Shown: positions 7,424 to 15,922 of the stretch, piece after piece
Layout: every line of letters begins with the position of its first letter
Position numbering within the stretch: the stretch's first letter is position 1
Assembly (NCBI RefSeq): GCF_030734285.1
Contig: NZ_CP132294.1
Coordinates: forward strand, 2,666,001-2,730,000
Length of the DNA stretch: 64,000 nt
DNA from: Natronococcus sp. AD-5
Lineage (GTDB): Archaea > Halobacteriota > Halobacteria > Halobacteriales > Natrialbaceae
Reading direction: 5' to 3'
The notes under the pieces: model-generated
Seen by the model: the letters and a program-made list of their open reading frames with translations, nothing else
Databases searched by the model: none
Told to the model about the DNA's origin: nothing
Position numbers and translations under genes: made by a program

Positions 7424-8551
7424 CTACCGCAGCGTCAACCGAACCGCGTCCGCGAGCGCGTTCACGCGAGCGACGTGCTCGTAGGAGCCGTCGCGAACGC
7501 CGTTGGTGACGTACGAGAAGGCGACGCCCGTCTCGGGGTCCGCCCAGCCGACGCTGCTTCCCAGGCCGGCGTGGCCGAACGCCCGCTCCGGGCTGAGCGT
7601 CCCGTACGGTGCGACCGTCGTCCCGCCCTTCCAGAATCCGAGGGCGAACCGCGCCTCCCGCGAGAGCGTGCCGTCGGATTCGGTCTCCGCCTGGACGGTC
7701 GTCATCGCGTCGACGGTCTCCTCGGAGAGGATCCGGGTCCCTTCGACTTCGCCCCCGTTCGCCAGGCAGGCGTAGAAGCGGGCCATGTCCCGTGCGGTGC
7801 CGATCCCGTTCGCGGCGGGGATCACGGCCCGGTGGATCGCCTCGGTGTTGAACGGCGCCGCGACCTGGGTGTGGTCGCCGAGCCCCTCGCCGGGATCGCG
7901 ACAGCGATCGAACTCATCGAAGGCGACGAGCGCGGCGACGTCGTCCGGTTCGTGCTCGCGGAGGCCGATCCCGGTGTCGGTCATGTCGAGCGGGTCGAAC
8001 ACGCGCTCGGCGGCGACGTCCTCGATCCGCGATCCCGACACCCGTCGAACGAGTTCGCCGACCAACCAGCCGAACGTGAGCGCGTGGTAGGCCGGCCGTT
8101 CGCCCGGCGGGGAGATCGGCTCCATCGCCTCGAGGTGGTCGACGACGGCGGTCCAGTCGGTCCAGCGATCGGGCCGATCGTCGATTTCTCCGGTCGACAG
8201 CCCGGCCGTGTGGCTGAGCACGTGCCGGACGGTGATCTCGGCCTTGTCCGTCCCGTCGTCGGCGAACTCGGGCCAGTGGTCGACGACGCGGTCGTCGTAG
8301 GCGAGGTCGCCGTCGTCGACGAGCGCGTGCAGGGCCGCCGCCGCGTACGGTTTCGTACAGGAAAACAGGAGGTGTCGCGTCGTCGAGGTCGTCCCGTCGC
8401 CGTCGGGCCCGGTCGTCCCGCCCGCGAGGTCGACGACGCGTTCCTCGTCGACGTAGACTGCCAACTGGGCGCCGTGGTGGAGGCCGGCCTCGAGGTGGCG
8501 GTCGAAGAGCGCGGCGATTCGATCGCGATCGCCTTCGCGAATGCGTGTCAT
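7424..8551 (-). CDS. Serine beta-lactamase-fold hydrolase (class C / EstB-like)
   Basis: The protein has 375 residues from the ATG at 8551. The active-site SxxK reads SCTK (~residue 83) in LFSCTKPYAAAALHAL. The second motif is Tyr-based (PAYHALTFGW, ~165-175). A C-terminal FGHAGLG (~340) takes the place of the KTG box. This pattern is shared by esterases, D-aminopeptidases and penicillin-binding-protein relatives. Archaea lack murein, so an esterase or peptidase role is more likely than beta-lactam cleavage. There is no signal peptide, so it should act in the cytoplasm. It sits convergent to the dodecin and divergent from the second moeA, with a ~90-base shared promoter region. Confidence 0.85.
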   Translation of the reverse strand: MTRIREGDRDRIAALFDRHLEAGLHHGAQLAVYVDEERVVDLAGGTTGPDGDGTTSTTRHLLFSCTKPYAAAALHALVDDGDLAYDDRVVDHWPEFADDGTDKAEITVRHVLSHTAGLSTGEIDDRPDRWTDWTAVVDHLEAMEPISPPGERPAYHALTFGWLVGELVRRVSGSRIEDVAAERVFDPLDMTDTGIGLREHEPDDVAALVAFDEFDRCRDPGEGLGDHTQVAAPFNTEAIHRAVIPAANGIGTARDMARFYACLANGGEVEGTRILSEETVDAMTTVQAETESDGTLSREARFALGFWKGGTTVAPYGTLSPERAFGHAGLGSSVGWADPETGVAFSYVTNGVRDGSYEHVARVNALADAVRLTLR

Positions 8552-8643
8552 ACTACACCCAACTAGTGACAGCATTGTAATCGTTCCCCTCGAAGCGCCG
8601 CCGATCGACCGACGTTTTTAGCCCCGGCCCGCCAACTGGCGGT

Positions 8644-10548
8644 ATGGACCGGAAAGAATTTCGCGATCTCGCCTCCCCCGAGGAGGCGCGCGAGGCGATC
8701 CGATCGCTCTCGCTAGAGGGGGGCATCGACCGCGTCTCGCTGTCGGACGCACGCGGCCGGGTGCTCGTCGCGCGACTGGACGCCGAACTCGACGTTCCGG
8801 GGTTCGACCGGGCGAGCCTCGACGGGTACGCGCTCCGCGCACGGGACACGTTCGGCGCCGACGAGGCGGATCCGGCGCGGCTCGAGGTGACGGGCGAAGT
8901 CCACGCCGGCGAGAAACCCGAGGTGAGCGTCGGCGAGGGTGAGGCCGTCGAAATCTCGACCGGCGCGGTGATGCCCTCGGGCGCGGACGCGATGGTTCCG
9001 GTCGAACGAACCGACCGCGTCGAGCCGCGCTCGACGGACGAAACGAGCGGCGACGCCGCGAGTACCGACGGGGGCGGCGTGTTGATCCGCACCTCGGTCG
9101 CTCCCGGCGACAACGTCATGTTCGCCGGAGCCGACGTCGCCGCCGGCGAGCGAGCGCTCGGCCCGGGAACGCGGATCACGCCCCGGGATATCGGCCTGCT
9201 CTCCGCGCTCGGAATCGACGAAGTTCCGGTTCGAGCGAAACCGCGGGTCGGCATCGTCTCGACCGGCGACGAACTCGTCCGGCCCGGCGACGAACTCGAG
9301 AGCGATCGCGGCGAGATCCACGACGTCAACAGCTACACGATCGCCGCGGGCGTCGAGGACGCTGGCGGCGAGGCGACCCTCTACCCTCACGCCGGCGACG
9401 ACCAGGCCGAGATGGAGCGGATTCTTCGCGAGGCGGCGGCGGAGTGCGACCTCGTCCTCTCCTCCGGATCGACCAGCGCGAGCGCGGTCGACGTCATCTA
9501 CCGCGTGATCGAGGAGCAGGGCGAACTGTTGCTCCACGGGGTCGGCGTCAAGCCGGGAAAGCCGATGCTCGTCGGCCGACTCGATGACTCCGCGTACGTC
9601 GGACTGCCGGGCTACCCCGTCTCCGCGATGATGGTCTTTCGAACGTTCGTCGCCCCGGCGATCCGCGAGGCGGCCGGGCTCCCGGAGACGGAAACCGCGA
9701 CGATCACGGGCCGGATGGCCAGACAGGAGCGCTACGGCGAGGGCCGACTGCGGCTCATGCCGGTCGGACTAGTTCGCGACGGCGACGGCGAGACCCTCGT
9801 CTACCCCGTCGACAAGGGCAGCGGCGCGACGACCAGCCTCGCCGAGGCCGACGGCGTCGTCGAAGTCGACCCCGAGACCGACTACCTCGAGACCGGCGAG
9901 ACCGTCACCGTCTCGCTGTTCTCGCCGGACGTCCGGCCGCCGACGCTGCTCGGCGTCGGAGAGGACGATCCGACGCTGAATCGACTGCTCGACGGCCTCG
10001 AGAACCCGCGCTACCTCTCGGTGGGCACCCGACCCGGACTACGACGACTCCGGGAGGGCGTCCCCGACGTCGCCGTCGTCGCGGGACCGCTCGATCGAGA
10101 CGCTGATGCCGTGGAGCTCGGCGGCTGGGAGCGCGAGTGGGGGCTGCTCGTCCGCCCCGGCAACCCCGACGGGATCGAGGGACTCGCCGATCTGGTCGAC
10201 GACGACCTCCGGTTCGTCAACCGGACGACCGACTCCGGGCTGCGCTCGAGTCTCGGGACCGCGGTCGCCGACCTCGCGGACGACCGCGGCGTCGAGCGCC
10301 GCGAGATCGTCGAGTCGATCGCGGGATTCGATCTCGGCCTGCGCGCCCACGAGAGCCCCGCGCGAAAGGTCGCGACGGGCGAAGCCGACGCCGGGCTCGG
10401 CCTCCGACGGACCGCCGATCGACTCGGCCTCGCGTTCGTCTCGCTCGGGACGCAACCGGTGCGCGCCCTCGCGAACGCCGACCGGCGGGAGAAACGCGGC
10501 GTCCGCGAGTTCGAGGCCGCACTCGGAGAGCTGCCGGGCGGACGTTAG
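8644..10548 (+). CDS. moeA: MoeA fused to a C-terminal periplasmic-binding-like (LysR-substrate-type) domain
   Basis: The protein has 634 residues. The N-terminal ~425 are MoeA: ASLDGYALRARDTFGA (~58-73), ISTGAVMPSGADAM (~105), VGIVSTGDELVRPGDE (~200), GVGVKPGKPM and VGLPGYPVSAMM (~300-325). The residues that read TGGxSVG in ordinary MoeA are SSGSTSASAVD here. The C-terminal ~195 residues start with GEDDPTLNRLL and contain RFVNRTTDSGLRSSL and AGLGLRRTADRLGLAFV, the pattern of the PBP/LysR-type substrate domain that in some proteins binds molybdate or tungstate. The fusion is a known archaeal arrangement. The binding domain may present the oxyanion to the transferase. It is monocistronic as far as can be seen. 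Confidence 0.9.
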   Translation: MDRKEFRDLASPEEAREAIRSLSLEGGIDRVSLSDARGRVLVARLDAELDVPGFDRASLDGYALRARDTFGADEADPARLEVTGEVHAGEKPEVSVGEGEAVEISTGAVMPSGADAMVPVERTDRVEPRSTDETSGDAASTDGGGVLIRTSVAPGDNVMFAGADVAAGERALGPGTRITPRDIGLLSALGIDEVPVRAKPRVGIVSTGDELVRPGDELESDRGEIHDVNSYTIAAGVEDAGGEATLYPHAGDDQAEMERILREAAAECDLVLSSGSTSASAVDVIYRVIEEQGELLLHGVGVKPGKPMLVGRLDDSAYVGLPGYPVSAMMVFRTFVAPAIREAAGLPETETATITGRMARQERYGEGRLRLMPVGLVRDGDGETLVYPVDKGSGATTSLAEADGVVEVDPETDYLETGETVTVSLFSPDVRPPTLLGVGEDDPTLNRLLDGLENPRYLSVGTRPGLRRLREGVPDVAVVAGPLDRDADAVELGGWEREWGLLVRPGNPDGIEGLADLVDDDLRFVNRTTDSGLRSSLGTAVADLADDRGVERREIVESIAGFDLGLRAHESPARKVATGEADAGLGLRRTADRLGLAFVSLGTQPVRALANADRREKRGVREFEAALGELPGGR

Positions 10549-10610
10549 CGAGAGAGACAGTCACGAGCGCCTGAACAGCGGTTTTTACACCGCGTGATGT
10601 ATGGATCCTG

Positions 10611-11255
10611 ATGTCGACCATAGCCGAATTCCGGGTTCCGGCTGCAGATACGACACTCGCGGTAACGTTCGATCGCCTTCCCGACGCGACGGTCGAGCTC
10701 GAGTCGGTCGTCTCGCGGACGCAGCCCTGTCTCTGGGTCGCTGACGTCTCCCAGACGGCTGTAGACGGCGCATTCGACGCGGATCCGTCCGTCGCGACGC
10801 ACGATCTGCTCGTCGAGGCGGGCGACAGACTGCTGTACGACGTGACGTTCACCGACGAGACGGAGACGCTGTGCGACAAACTGGTCGTCGACGGCGGGTC
10901 GCTGCTCGAGGCCTGGGCTACGAGCGGCTGGTGGCAGGCGCGAGTGCGGTATCAGGACCGCGAAACGCTCGTCCGCGTCCACGATGGGCTCGTCGAGCAG
11001 GGCGTCAGCGTCGACCTTCGGCGGGTGACGGACGTCACGACGGCGGCGCCGTCGGATACGCGTTTGACGCCCGAACAGACGGAAGCGCTCGAGGCCGCGC
11101 TCGAGCGGGGCTACTTCGAGATCCCGCGAGAGATCTCGATGGAAGAGCTCGCGGCCGAACTCGGAATCTCCCACCAGGCGCTGTCCGAGCGGTTACGACG
11201 CGCCTACGAGACGCTCGTCAACGAGGAGATCCAGCCGGTAGGCAAACAGTCGTGA
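10611..11255 (+). CDS. HTH-10 (Bat-type) transcriptional regulator
   Basis: The protein has 214 residues. The C-terminal ~60 are the haloarchaeal HTH_10 module: LTPEQTEALEAALERGYFEIPREISMEELAAELGISHQALSERLRRA in pieces, with RGYFEIPR and LGISHQALSERLRRA diagnostic. The N-terminal ~145 residues are a sensor-like domain of the bacterio-opsin activator type, with no PAS or GAF motif that I can name. A run of T's with TTTTTACA ~28 bases before the ATG is a likely TATA element on a leaderless transcript. Regulated genes are unknown. Confidence 0.85.
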   Translation: MSTIAEFRVPAADTTLAVTFDRLPDATVELESVVSRTQPCLWVADVSQTAVDGAFDADPSVATHDLLVEAGDRLLYDVTFTDETETLCDKLVVDGGSLLEAWATSGWWQARVRYQDRETLVRVHDGLVEQGVSVDLRRVTDVTTAAPSDTRLTPEQTEALEAALERGYFEIPREISMEELAAELGISHQALSERLRRAYETLVNEEIQPVGKQS

Positions 11256-11334
11256 TCGAGCGGCGTGGTGAACCCCCCTCTCACCGACGTGAATCGCTCG
11301 GTCGACCGCAGTCCCCCGCTGTCGCTCGTCCCCG

Positions 11335-11631
11335 TTACCACTCCTCCATCGACTGAGAGCACCTCACGCTCGCATCTCTGTTCACGACCGTAATGACGGT
11401 CTCCCCCTCCTGGTGGACGGTTACGTCGTACTCGAGGTACGAAAACGACAGCCGTAGATCCGACCCGTCGTCGGAAGCGGCGAAGAGCGCGTTGAGTGCA
11501 TCCGGATCGACGTAGTCGTAGAGCGGTGGTAACTCGCCGGCTGGTACGTCGGCGAGTGCCGAAACCGCAGTGATGATCGCATTACACGGTGCCTCTGACC
11601 ACTCGAGTCGAGTCTGGTGATTCGAACACAT
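11335..11631 (-). CDS. HalOD1-like small output-domain protein
   Basis: The protein has 98 residues from the ATG at 11631 (MCSNHQTRLEW). The order of a helix (APCNAIITAVSALADVPAGE), PLYDYVDPDALNALF and a beta section with DLRLSFSYLEYDVTV fits the halobacterial output domain 1, a short module found alone or attached to two-component proteins. The longer upstream open sequence is not needed. It lies in the same orientation downstream of the large MEDS/GAF/HTH-10 regulator, 150 bases away, suggesting functional coupling. Role unknown. Confidence 0.7.
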   Translation of the reverse strand: MCSNHQTRLEWSEAPCNAIITAVSALADVPAGELPPLYDYVDPDALNALFAASDDGSDLRLSFSYLEYDVTVHQEGETVITVVNRDASVRCSQSMEEW

Positions 11632-11780
11632 AGTAAACCCCATCGGAACGCAACGCGGCGCCACGCAACGGCTTGACAGTAACTTCCTACACTCCGGATC
11701 GAATATAACCCCGTGTGGGATAGCCAACCGAGCTCGATCGAAGCGAGTTGACTATCCAACCCCTCCCGTAACGGGCCTCA

Positions 11781-14132
11781 CTACGGTTCCTCGAGAACCG
11801 TCTCGATCAGCGTCCGCTGGATGCGTCGCATGTGCTGGTAGAATCCCTGAGAGGAGATATCGAGTGCGGCGGCGACCTCGTCTCCCGTGCACTGACGCGG
11901 CGATTCGAAGTAGCCCGCATGGTACGCCGTTCGCAAGACCTGTAGCTGGCGGTCGGTCAACCGTTCCCGAAGCGCCGCGGCCGGCAAACCGGACGTAGCC
12001 AGCCGTGATCGGTCCTCGCGTCGCGCCAGCAGTTCCAGCTTGGGGTACCGGTCGGCGATCAGTTCCGGGACCAGTCGGCCGTCCATCGGCTCGGGTTCGG
12101 AGACGACGAGCCGGGCGGCGGTCGGCGTCGCCGTGATCGACTCGAGCACCGCGCCGCGGTTCGCCAGCGCGGCGCCGACGAACGGCTGCGTGAAGACGAG
12201 GTCGAGCAGGTACGTGTCGGCCGTTTCGTGAACGACGTCACCCGAGTCGATCGTCACCGCGGCGCCGACGGCGTCGGAAACGCGGTCGCGGGACGCGTCG
12301 GCGACGGTCGCGACGGCCAGCACGCGATCGTCGTCTTTCACGACGAGGTCCTCGACCTCGAGCGTGCAGCCGGCGTGAGCGGCGAGCTGGACGAACGGAA
12401 AGTTCGAGGCCGTGAGCTCGAGCTCGAGCGTCCGTCCGTCCCGAGCGCGGAACGCGGCTTCCTGTTCGACCATGGTGATCCGTTGGCCGACGAGGGTCCC
12501 GAGTTCGTCCAGGACTTCCGACAGCGACTCGGTGAACACCGTCGGTTGCGTCGCGTACACCGTCAGGACGCCGTAGGAGACGTTCGCGTCGGCGATCGGC
12601 ACGCTCGCGACCGATCTGAAGCCGCGACCGACCGCCTCCCGACACCACTCGTCCGTGTGAAGGTCGTCGGCGACGGCGGGGACGACGTAGGTCTCGTCCG
12701 AGCGGGCGGCCGCCGTCGCGGGACCGGACACGCCGGCCGTCAGAACGTCGGTCAGATACTCCTGGCCCGTCCCCGCCCAGGAGCGCGGCGTCACCGCCGC
12801 CGCGTTCGGGTCGACCTCGCCGACCCACGCGAACGCGAACGGATCGAGCGCGGTCACCGACTCGCAGAGCCGCGTCTCGATCTCGTCGCGCGTCGATCCG
12901 TCGACGACGGCTCGCAGAACCTGCTGGACGAGCGCGTTGACGGTTCGGAGCCGCTCGAGTTCCTCGCGTTTGGTCTCGAGGCGTTCGTCTTTGGCCGCTT
13001 CCACGAACGAAACGTGAACGGCGGTCGCGAGGATTCGCGTGATCCGCAACTGGTACTCGGTGAGTCCGTCGGGCCGTTCCGTCGCGACCGCCAGCACGCC
13101 CGCCTCGGTCACGGGAACGAACGTCAGCCGTCGCACGTCGGCGTCCGGAAGGACGGAGTCGTGAACGTCCCGCCGTGTGCGTTCGTGCGAGACGAAGCTT
13201 TCCCACGCCTGCCCGGAAAACCGCGACAAATCGCCGACGTCTCCGGTGGCGCGGCGGCTGATCGCCGCAAGCTCGAGACCCTGCTCGGCCGGCTCGTAGC
13301 GCCAGAACGCCGCCAGCGGAGCGTCGATCGCCCGTCGCGCCGCCCCGGCCGCGACCGACGGGATGTCGTCGCCCTCGACCTCGCGGAGCTGCTGGGTCGC
13401 CTCGGAGAGCGCGGTGATGCCGCGCTCCTGCTGGCGACTCTCGCTGACCGCCGTGACCTTCTCGCGGTGGGCCTCGAGCTTCGCCCCGAGTTCGACCCGC
13501 GAACCGGCGGCTTCGGCGTCGGACGAGCGATAGTACGCGTTGGGTCCGACGGTCTCCCGGTAGCCCAGTAGCGGGTGGTGCCGAACGATCCCCTCCGCGA
13601 CCGCCGGCGGGAGCCGAGTCCGGTCGTACTGACAGAGGCTGACGAACGACATCTCGAGGTGAAGGTCGTCGGCGGCGCTTTCGTACGCGAGTAACGTTCC
13701 CGGGTCGGCACCCCGTTCGAGCAATTCGGTCATATCGGCCGTGAGACGAATCCCCGCGTATCGGTCCTCGTCGAGGTCCGCGACGAGCATCTCGACGTCG
13801 GCGAGTACCTCCTCGGCCACGAACTCGTCGTCGGTCCGATAGATCTCGCTCAGATCGACCAGCGAGAGCGCGCCGGACTCGCGAGCGGCGTCGACGGCGA
13901 CGCCGCCGTCGCGCAGCGCCTCGGCGACCGCCGCTCTCGAGTTCTGCGAGACGGCGTAGATGACACGCTCGCCCCGTTCGAGGCCGCGTTTGACGAACGG
14001 GACGGCGACGGCGAACTGCTCCGATCGCGTCTCGTAGAGGAGTGCGAAGTGGTCGTGGTGATCGTCGTCCGCCTCGAGTTCTCGAAACGAGAGGGTGGGA
14101 GAAGACGGAGCGGCCATTTGACTATCCCACAT
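11781..14132 (-). CDS. Multi-domain sensor-regulator: MEDS, GAF repeats, Bat domain, HTH-10
   Basis: The protein has 783 residues from the ATG at 14132 (second ATG at 14117). The open frame extends much further upstream but there overlaps the HAD gene antisense. Residues ~20-190 (HFALLYETRSEQF, YAVSQNSRAAVAEALRD, GIRLTADMTELL, SFVSLCQYDRTRL) are a MEDS (DcmR-type) sensory domain. Two GAF-like domains follow at ~225-385 and ~400-560 (ALDPFAFAWVGEVD, FRSVASVPIADANVSYGVL). A bacterio-opsin activator domain spans ~570-710, and the C terminus is HTH-10 (LTDRQLQVLRTAYHAGYFES, ALDISSQGFYQHMRRIQ). It has no kinase, so it is a one-component regulator. The ligand or light input cannot be told from sequence. 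Confidence 0.9.
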   Translation of the reverse strand: MWDSQMAAPSSPTLSFRELEADDDHHDHFALLYETRSEQFAVAVPFVKRGLERGERVIYAVSQNSRAAVAEALRDGGVAVDAARESGALSLVDLSEIYRTDDEFVAEEVLADVEMLVADLDEDRYAGIRLTADMTELLERGADPGTLLAYESAADDLHLEMSFVSLCQYDRTRLPPAVAEGIVRHHPLLGYRETVGPNAYYRSSDAEAAGSRVELGAKLEAHREKVTAVSESRQQERGITALSEATQQLREVEGDDIPSVAAGAARRAIDAPLAAFWRYEPAEQGLELAAISRRATGDVGDLSRFSGQAWESFVSHERTRRDVHDSVLPDADVRRLTFVPVTEAGVLAVATERPDGLTEYQLRITRILATAVHVSFVEAAKDERLETKREELERLRTVNALVQQVLRAVVDGSTRDEIETRLCESVTALDPFAFAWVGEVDPNAAAVTPRSWAGTGQEYLTDVLTAGVSGPATAAARSDETYVVPAVADDLHTDEWCREAVGRGFRSVASVPIADANVSYGVLTVYATQPTVFTESLSEVLDELGTLVGQRITMVEQEAAFRARDGRTLELELTASNFPFVQLAAHAGCTLEVEDLVVKDDDRVLAVATVADASRDRVSDAVGAAVTIDSGDVVHETADTYLLDLVFTQPFVGAALANRGAVLESITATPTAARLVVSEPEPMDGRLVPELIADRYPKLELLARREDRSRLATSGLPAAALRERLTDRQLQVLRTAYHAGYFESPRQCTGDEVAAALDISSQGFYQHMRRIQRTLIETVLEEP

Positions 14133-14254
14133 CTGGACACGCGGCCGCTTAAACGTTGCACTCCGAAGTACCGGAAGTCGACGAACCGGCGATACGACCG
14201 CACGTGGAACTCGAGCCGCCGAATCGGCGCGTCGGCCTCGAGTCGCCGGCCGAT

Positions 14255-14884
14255 TCAATAGAGTTCGTCGAACGTCCGGACGCGGTAATCTCCGAGGACG
14301 CACTGTCCGCGGCGCTCGTGGCCGACCCGTTCGACGTGGATCGCGTCGAGACCGGCGTTCCAGGCCGCGCCGACGTCGTTCGCGCCGTCGCCGGCCAGCA
14401 CACCCTTGTGCCCGTTGTGTGCGACGCCGAGGTCTGCCACGACGGACCGAACGGGCTCCGGATCGGGCTTCCAGCCGGTTTCTTCCGTACAGCAGAGCCG
14501 GACGTCGAACCAGTCGCGAATGCCGACGTTGTCGAGCACCGGTTCGCAGAGAAACTCCTGACAGTGGGTGACGAGCCCGACGGGGACGTCGAGATCGGCG
14601 ACGAACGCCGCGTCCTCGTGGAGATAGGTCTGCTCGGCCCGCACGAGCGGATCTTCCTCGGCGTGGAACGCCTTCCAGAACGACCGGGGTTCGATACCCC
14701 ACTCCCGTAGCTGGCGATCCCGGGAGCCGGTGAGGCCGTTCCAGAGGATGTCGGCCTCCCGGTCCGTGAACTCGCGGCCGAGTCGGTCGCCGACCCGGTC
14801 GAAGACCTCCCGGGTGTACGACCACTCGACGTCGACGAGCGTCCCGTCGAGGTCGAGCAGCCAGTAATCGTACTCGGAGACCAT
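14255..14884 (-). CDS. HAD-superfamily hydrolase (phosphoglycolate-phosphatase-like)
   Basis: The protein has 209 residues. HAD motif I is LLDLDGTLVD (~residues 9-18). Motif II is VGLVTHCQEF with its Thr (~100), the conserved Lys is in TGWKPDPEP (~138), and motif IV is LAGDGANDVGAAWNAG (~163-178). A helical cap lies between I and II. This is the pattern of subfamily I phosphatases such as phosphoglycolate phosphatase or sugar-phosphate phosphatases. A TATA-like ACATTTACT ~30 bases upstream supports the ATG at 14884. The gene sits just ahead of the sensor-regulator in the same orientation, separated by ~120 bases. Confidence 0.88.
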   Translation of the reverse strand: MVSEYDYWLLDLDGTLVDVEWSYTREVFDRVGDRLGREFTDREADILWNGLTGSRDRQLREWGIEPRSFWKAFHAEEDPLVRAEQTYLHEDAAFVADLDVPVGLVTHCQEFLCEPVLDNVGIRDWFDVRLCCTEETGWKPDPEPVRSVVADLGVAHNGHKGVLAGDGANDVGAAWNAGLDAIHVERVGHERRGQCVLGDYRVRTFDELY

Positions 14885-15154
14885 CGGGACGTTCAGTTAC
14901 GGTATTCTCCAGTAAATGTGTATCGCTTGGGTATAGTATTCGATACTTCGCCAGAACCGGTCGGCGGCTCGAACGTTCGAGAAGGGATAGGTCGCCGGTT
15001 TCTCCGGAGAATCCGGTCACACCCGCTGATCCAGGTTCGCCTCGATGCCTTCCCGGTTTCCGTTCAAGAGGGGGATGTGAAAATGTAGCGAGTACCGATT
15101 ATCGACTCGATACCGTCGATCCGGCTACCGCACCCGGTAACGAACCGGTCCGAA

Positions 15155-15553
15155 CTACTCGTCCGCGTCGCTGGGGAGTCGAATACTCGAGCCGAGATAC
15201 TTCGAGAGGACCTCGGACACGTTGTCGGCCTTGAACGCCTCGAGATTCGACGCGATCTCGCCTTTCATCGCGTCGAAGTACTCCTCGTCGGCCTGAAATT
15301 CGCGGAACTCGACGGACTCGATCGCGCCGAGCGGCTCGCCGAGCCAGTCCGCGGCGAGCTGTCTGGCGTACCGCTGGTCGGCGACCTCGCCGCGCCAGAG
15401 CGCGTTCCGGAAGAACAGCCATCCCTCCGTGCCCGGGTCGGGGGCGTCGCGCGAGACCGTGACGGTCGCCTCGGCGGAGTCCGGGTCGACGCGGACCGAT
15501 TCCGCGGCTGGCTCGAGGCGGAGCCGCACGCGAAAGACGTACTCGGCGTCCAT
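15155..15553 (-). CDS. LWR-salt protein
   Basis: The protein has 132 residues and is acidic. It carries the segment FFRNALWRGEVADQRYA, the signature that gave the haloarchaea-only LWR-salt family its name. It has no membrane segment or known catalytic motif. It starts 3 bases after the stop of the PCD gene, so the two are almost certainly co-transcribed. Function unknown. Confidence 0.85.
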   Translation of the reverse strand: MDAEYVFRVRLRLEPAAESVRVDPDSAEATVTVSRDAPDPGTEGWLFFRNALWRGEVADQRYARQLAADWLGEPLGAIESVEFREFQADEEYFDAMKGEIASNLEAFKADNVSEVLSKYLGSSIRLPSDADE

Positions 15554-15556
15554 CGC

Positions 15557-15838
15557 TCAGCCGCTTCGCTCGGACTCGATCAGCTCCGCCATCTCGATGT
15601 CGTCCTCGGTGATCCCGCCCGCCTCGTGGGAGGTCAGCCGGATCTCGACCTCCTCGTACCGGATGATGATCTCGGGGTGGTGGAACTGCGCCTCGGCGAT
15701 CTCGCCGACCATCTGAGCGAAGTTGACGCCGCGGAGGTAGTCGTCGAACTCGTACGTCCGGGCGATCTCGTCGCCCTCTTGCGCCCACTCGTCGGGTAGT
15801 TGCGCGTCGATCTCGTCGTCTGAAAGCAGGTCGGCCAT
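15557..15838 (-). CDS. 4a-hydroxytetrahydrobiopterin (pterin-4a-carbinolamine) dehydratase
   Basis: The protein has 93 residues from the ATG at 15838. The family signature EAQFHHPEIIIRYEEV followed by TSHEAGGITEDD carries the catalytic His pair, the aromatic residue, the third His and the Asp. The enzyme dehydrates 4a-hydroxy-pterins; in organisms without aromatic amino-acid hydroxylases it has been linked to molybdopterin metabolism instead. Two MoeA genes lie 5-10 kb away, but no direct link is visible. It lies ~85 bases downstream of hemA and overlaps functionally with the following LWR-salt gene by a 3-base gap. Confidence 0.93.
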   Translation of the reverse strand: MADLLSDDEIDAQLPDEWAQEGDEIARTYEFDDYLRGVNFAQMVGEIAEAQFHHPEIIIRYEEVEIRLTSHEAGGITEDDIEMAELIESERSG

Positions 15839-15922
15839 GTGCGGCCGAACGGAAGCCACCAAAATAACGATTGTGCCGTCTCGATCGCGATCGATCGAAA
15901 TCGGGGTGCGGCGACGCGGCGC

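Noticed and set aside
7424-8551. True beta-lactamase for antibiotic resistance
   Set aside because: Archaea lack peptidoglycan, there is no signal peptide, and the third motif is HAG rather than KTG; esterase-type activity is more likely.
14133-15020. Long upstream extension of the sensor-regulator open frame (over 1000 codons in total)
   Set aside because: The extension is Arg/Pro-rich noise overlapping the HAD gene in another frame of the same strand; the MEDS domain starts right after the ATG at 14132.
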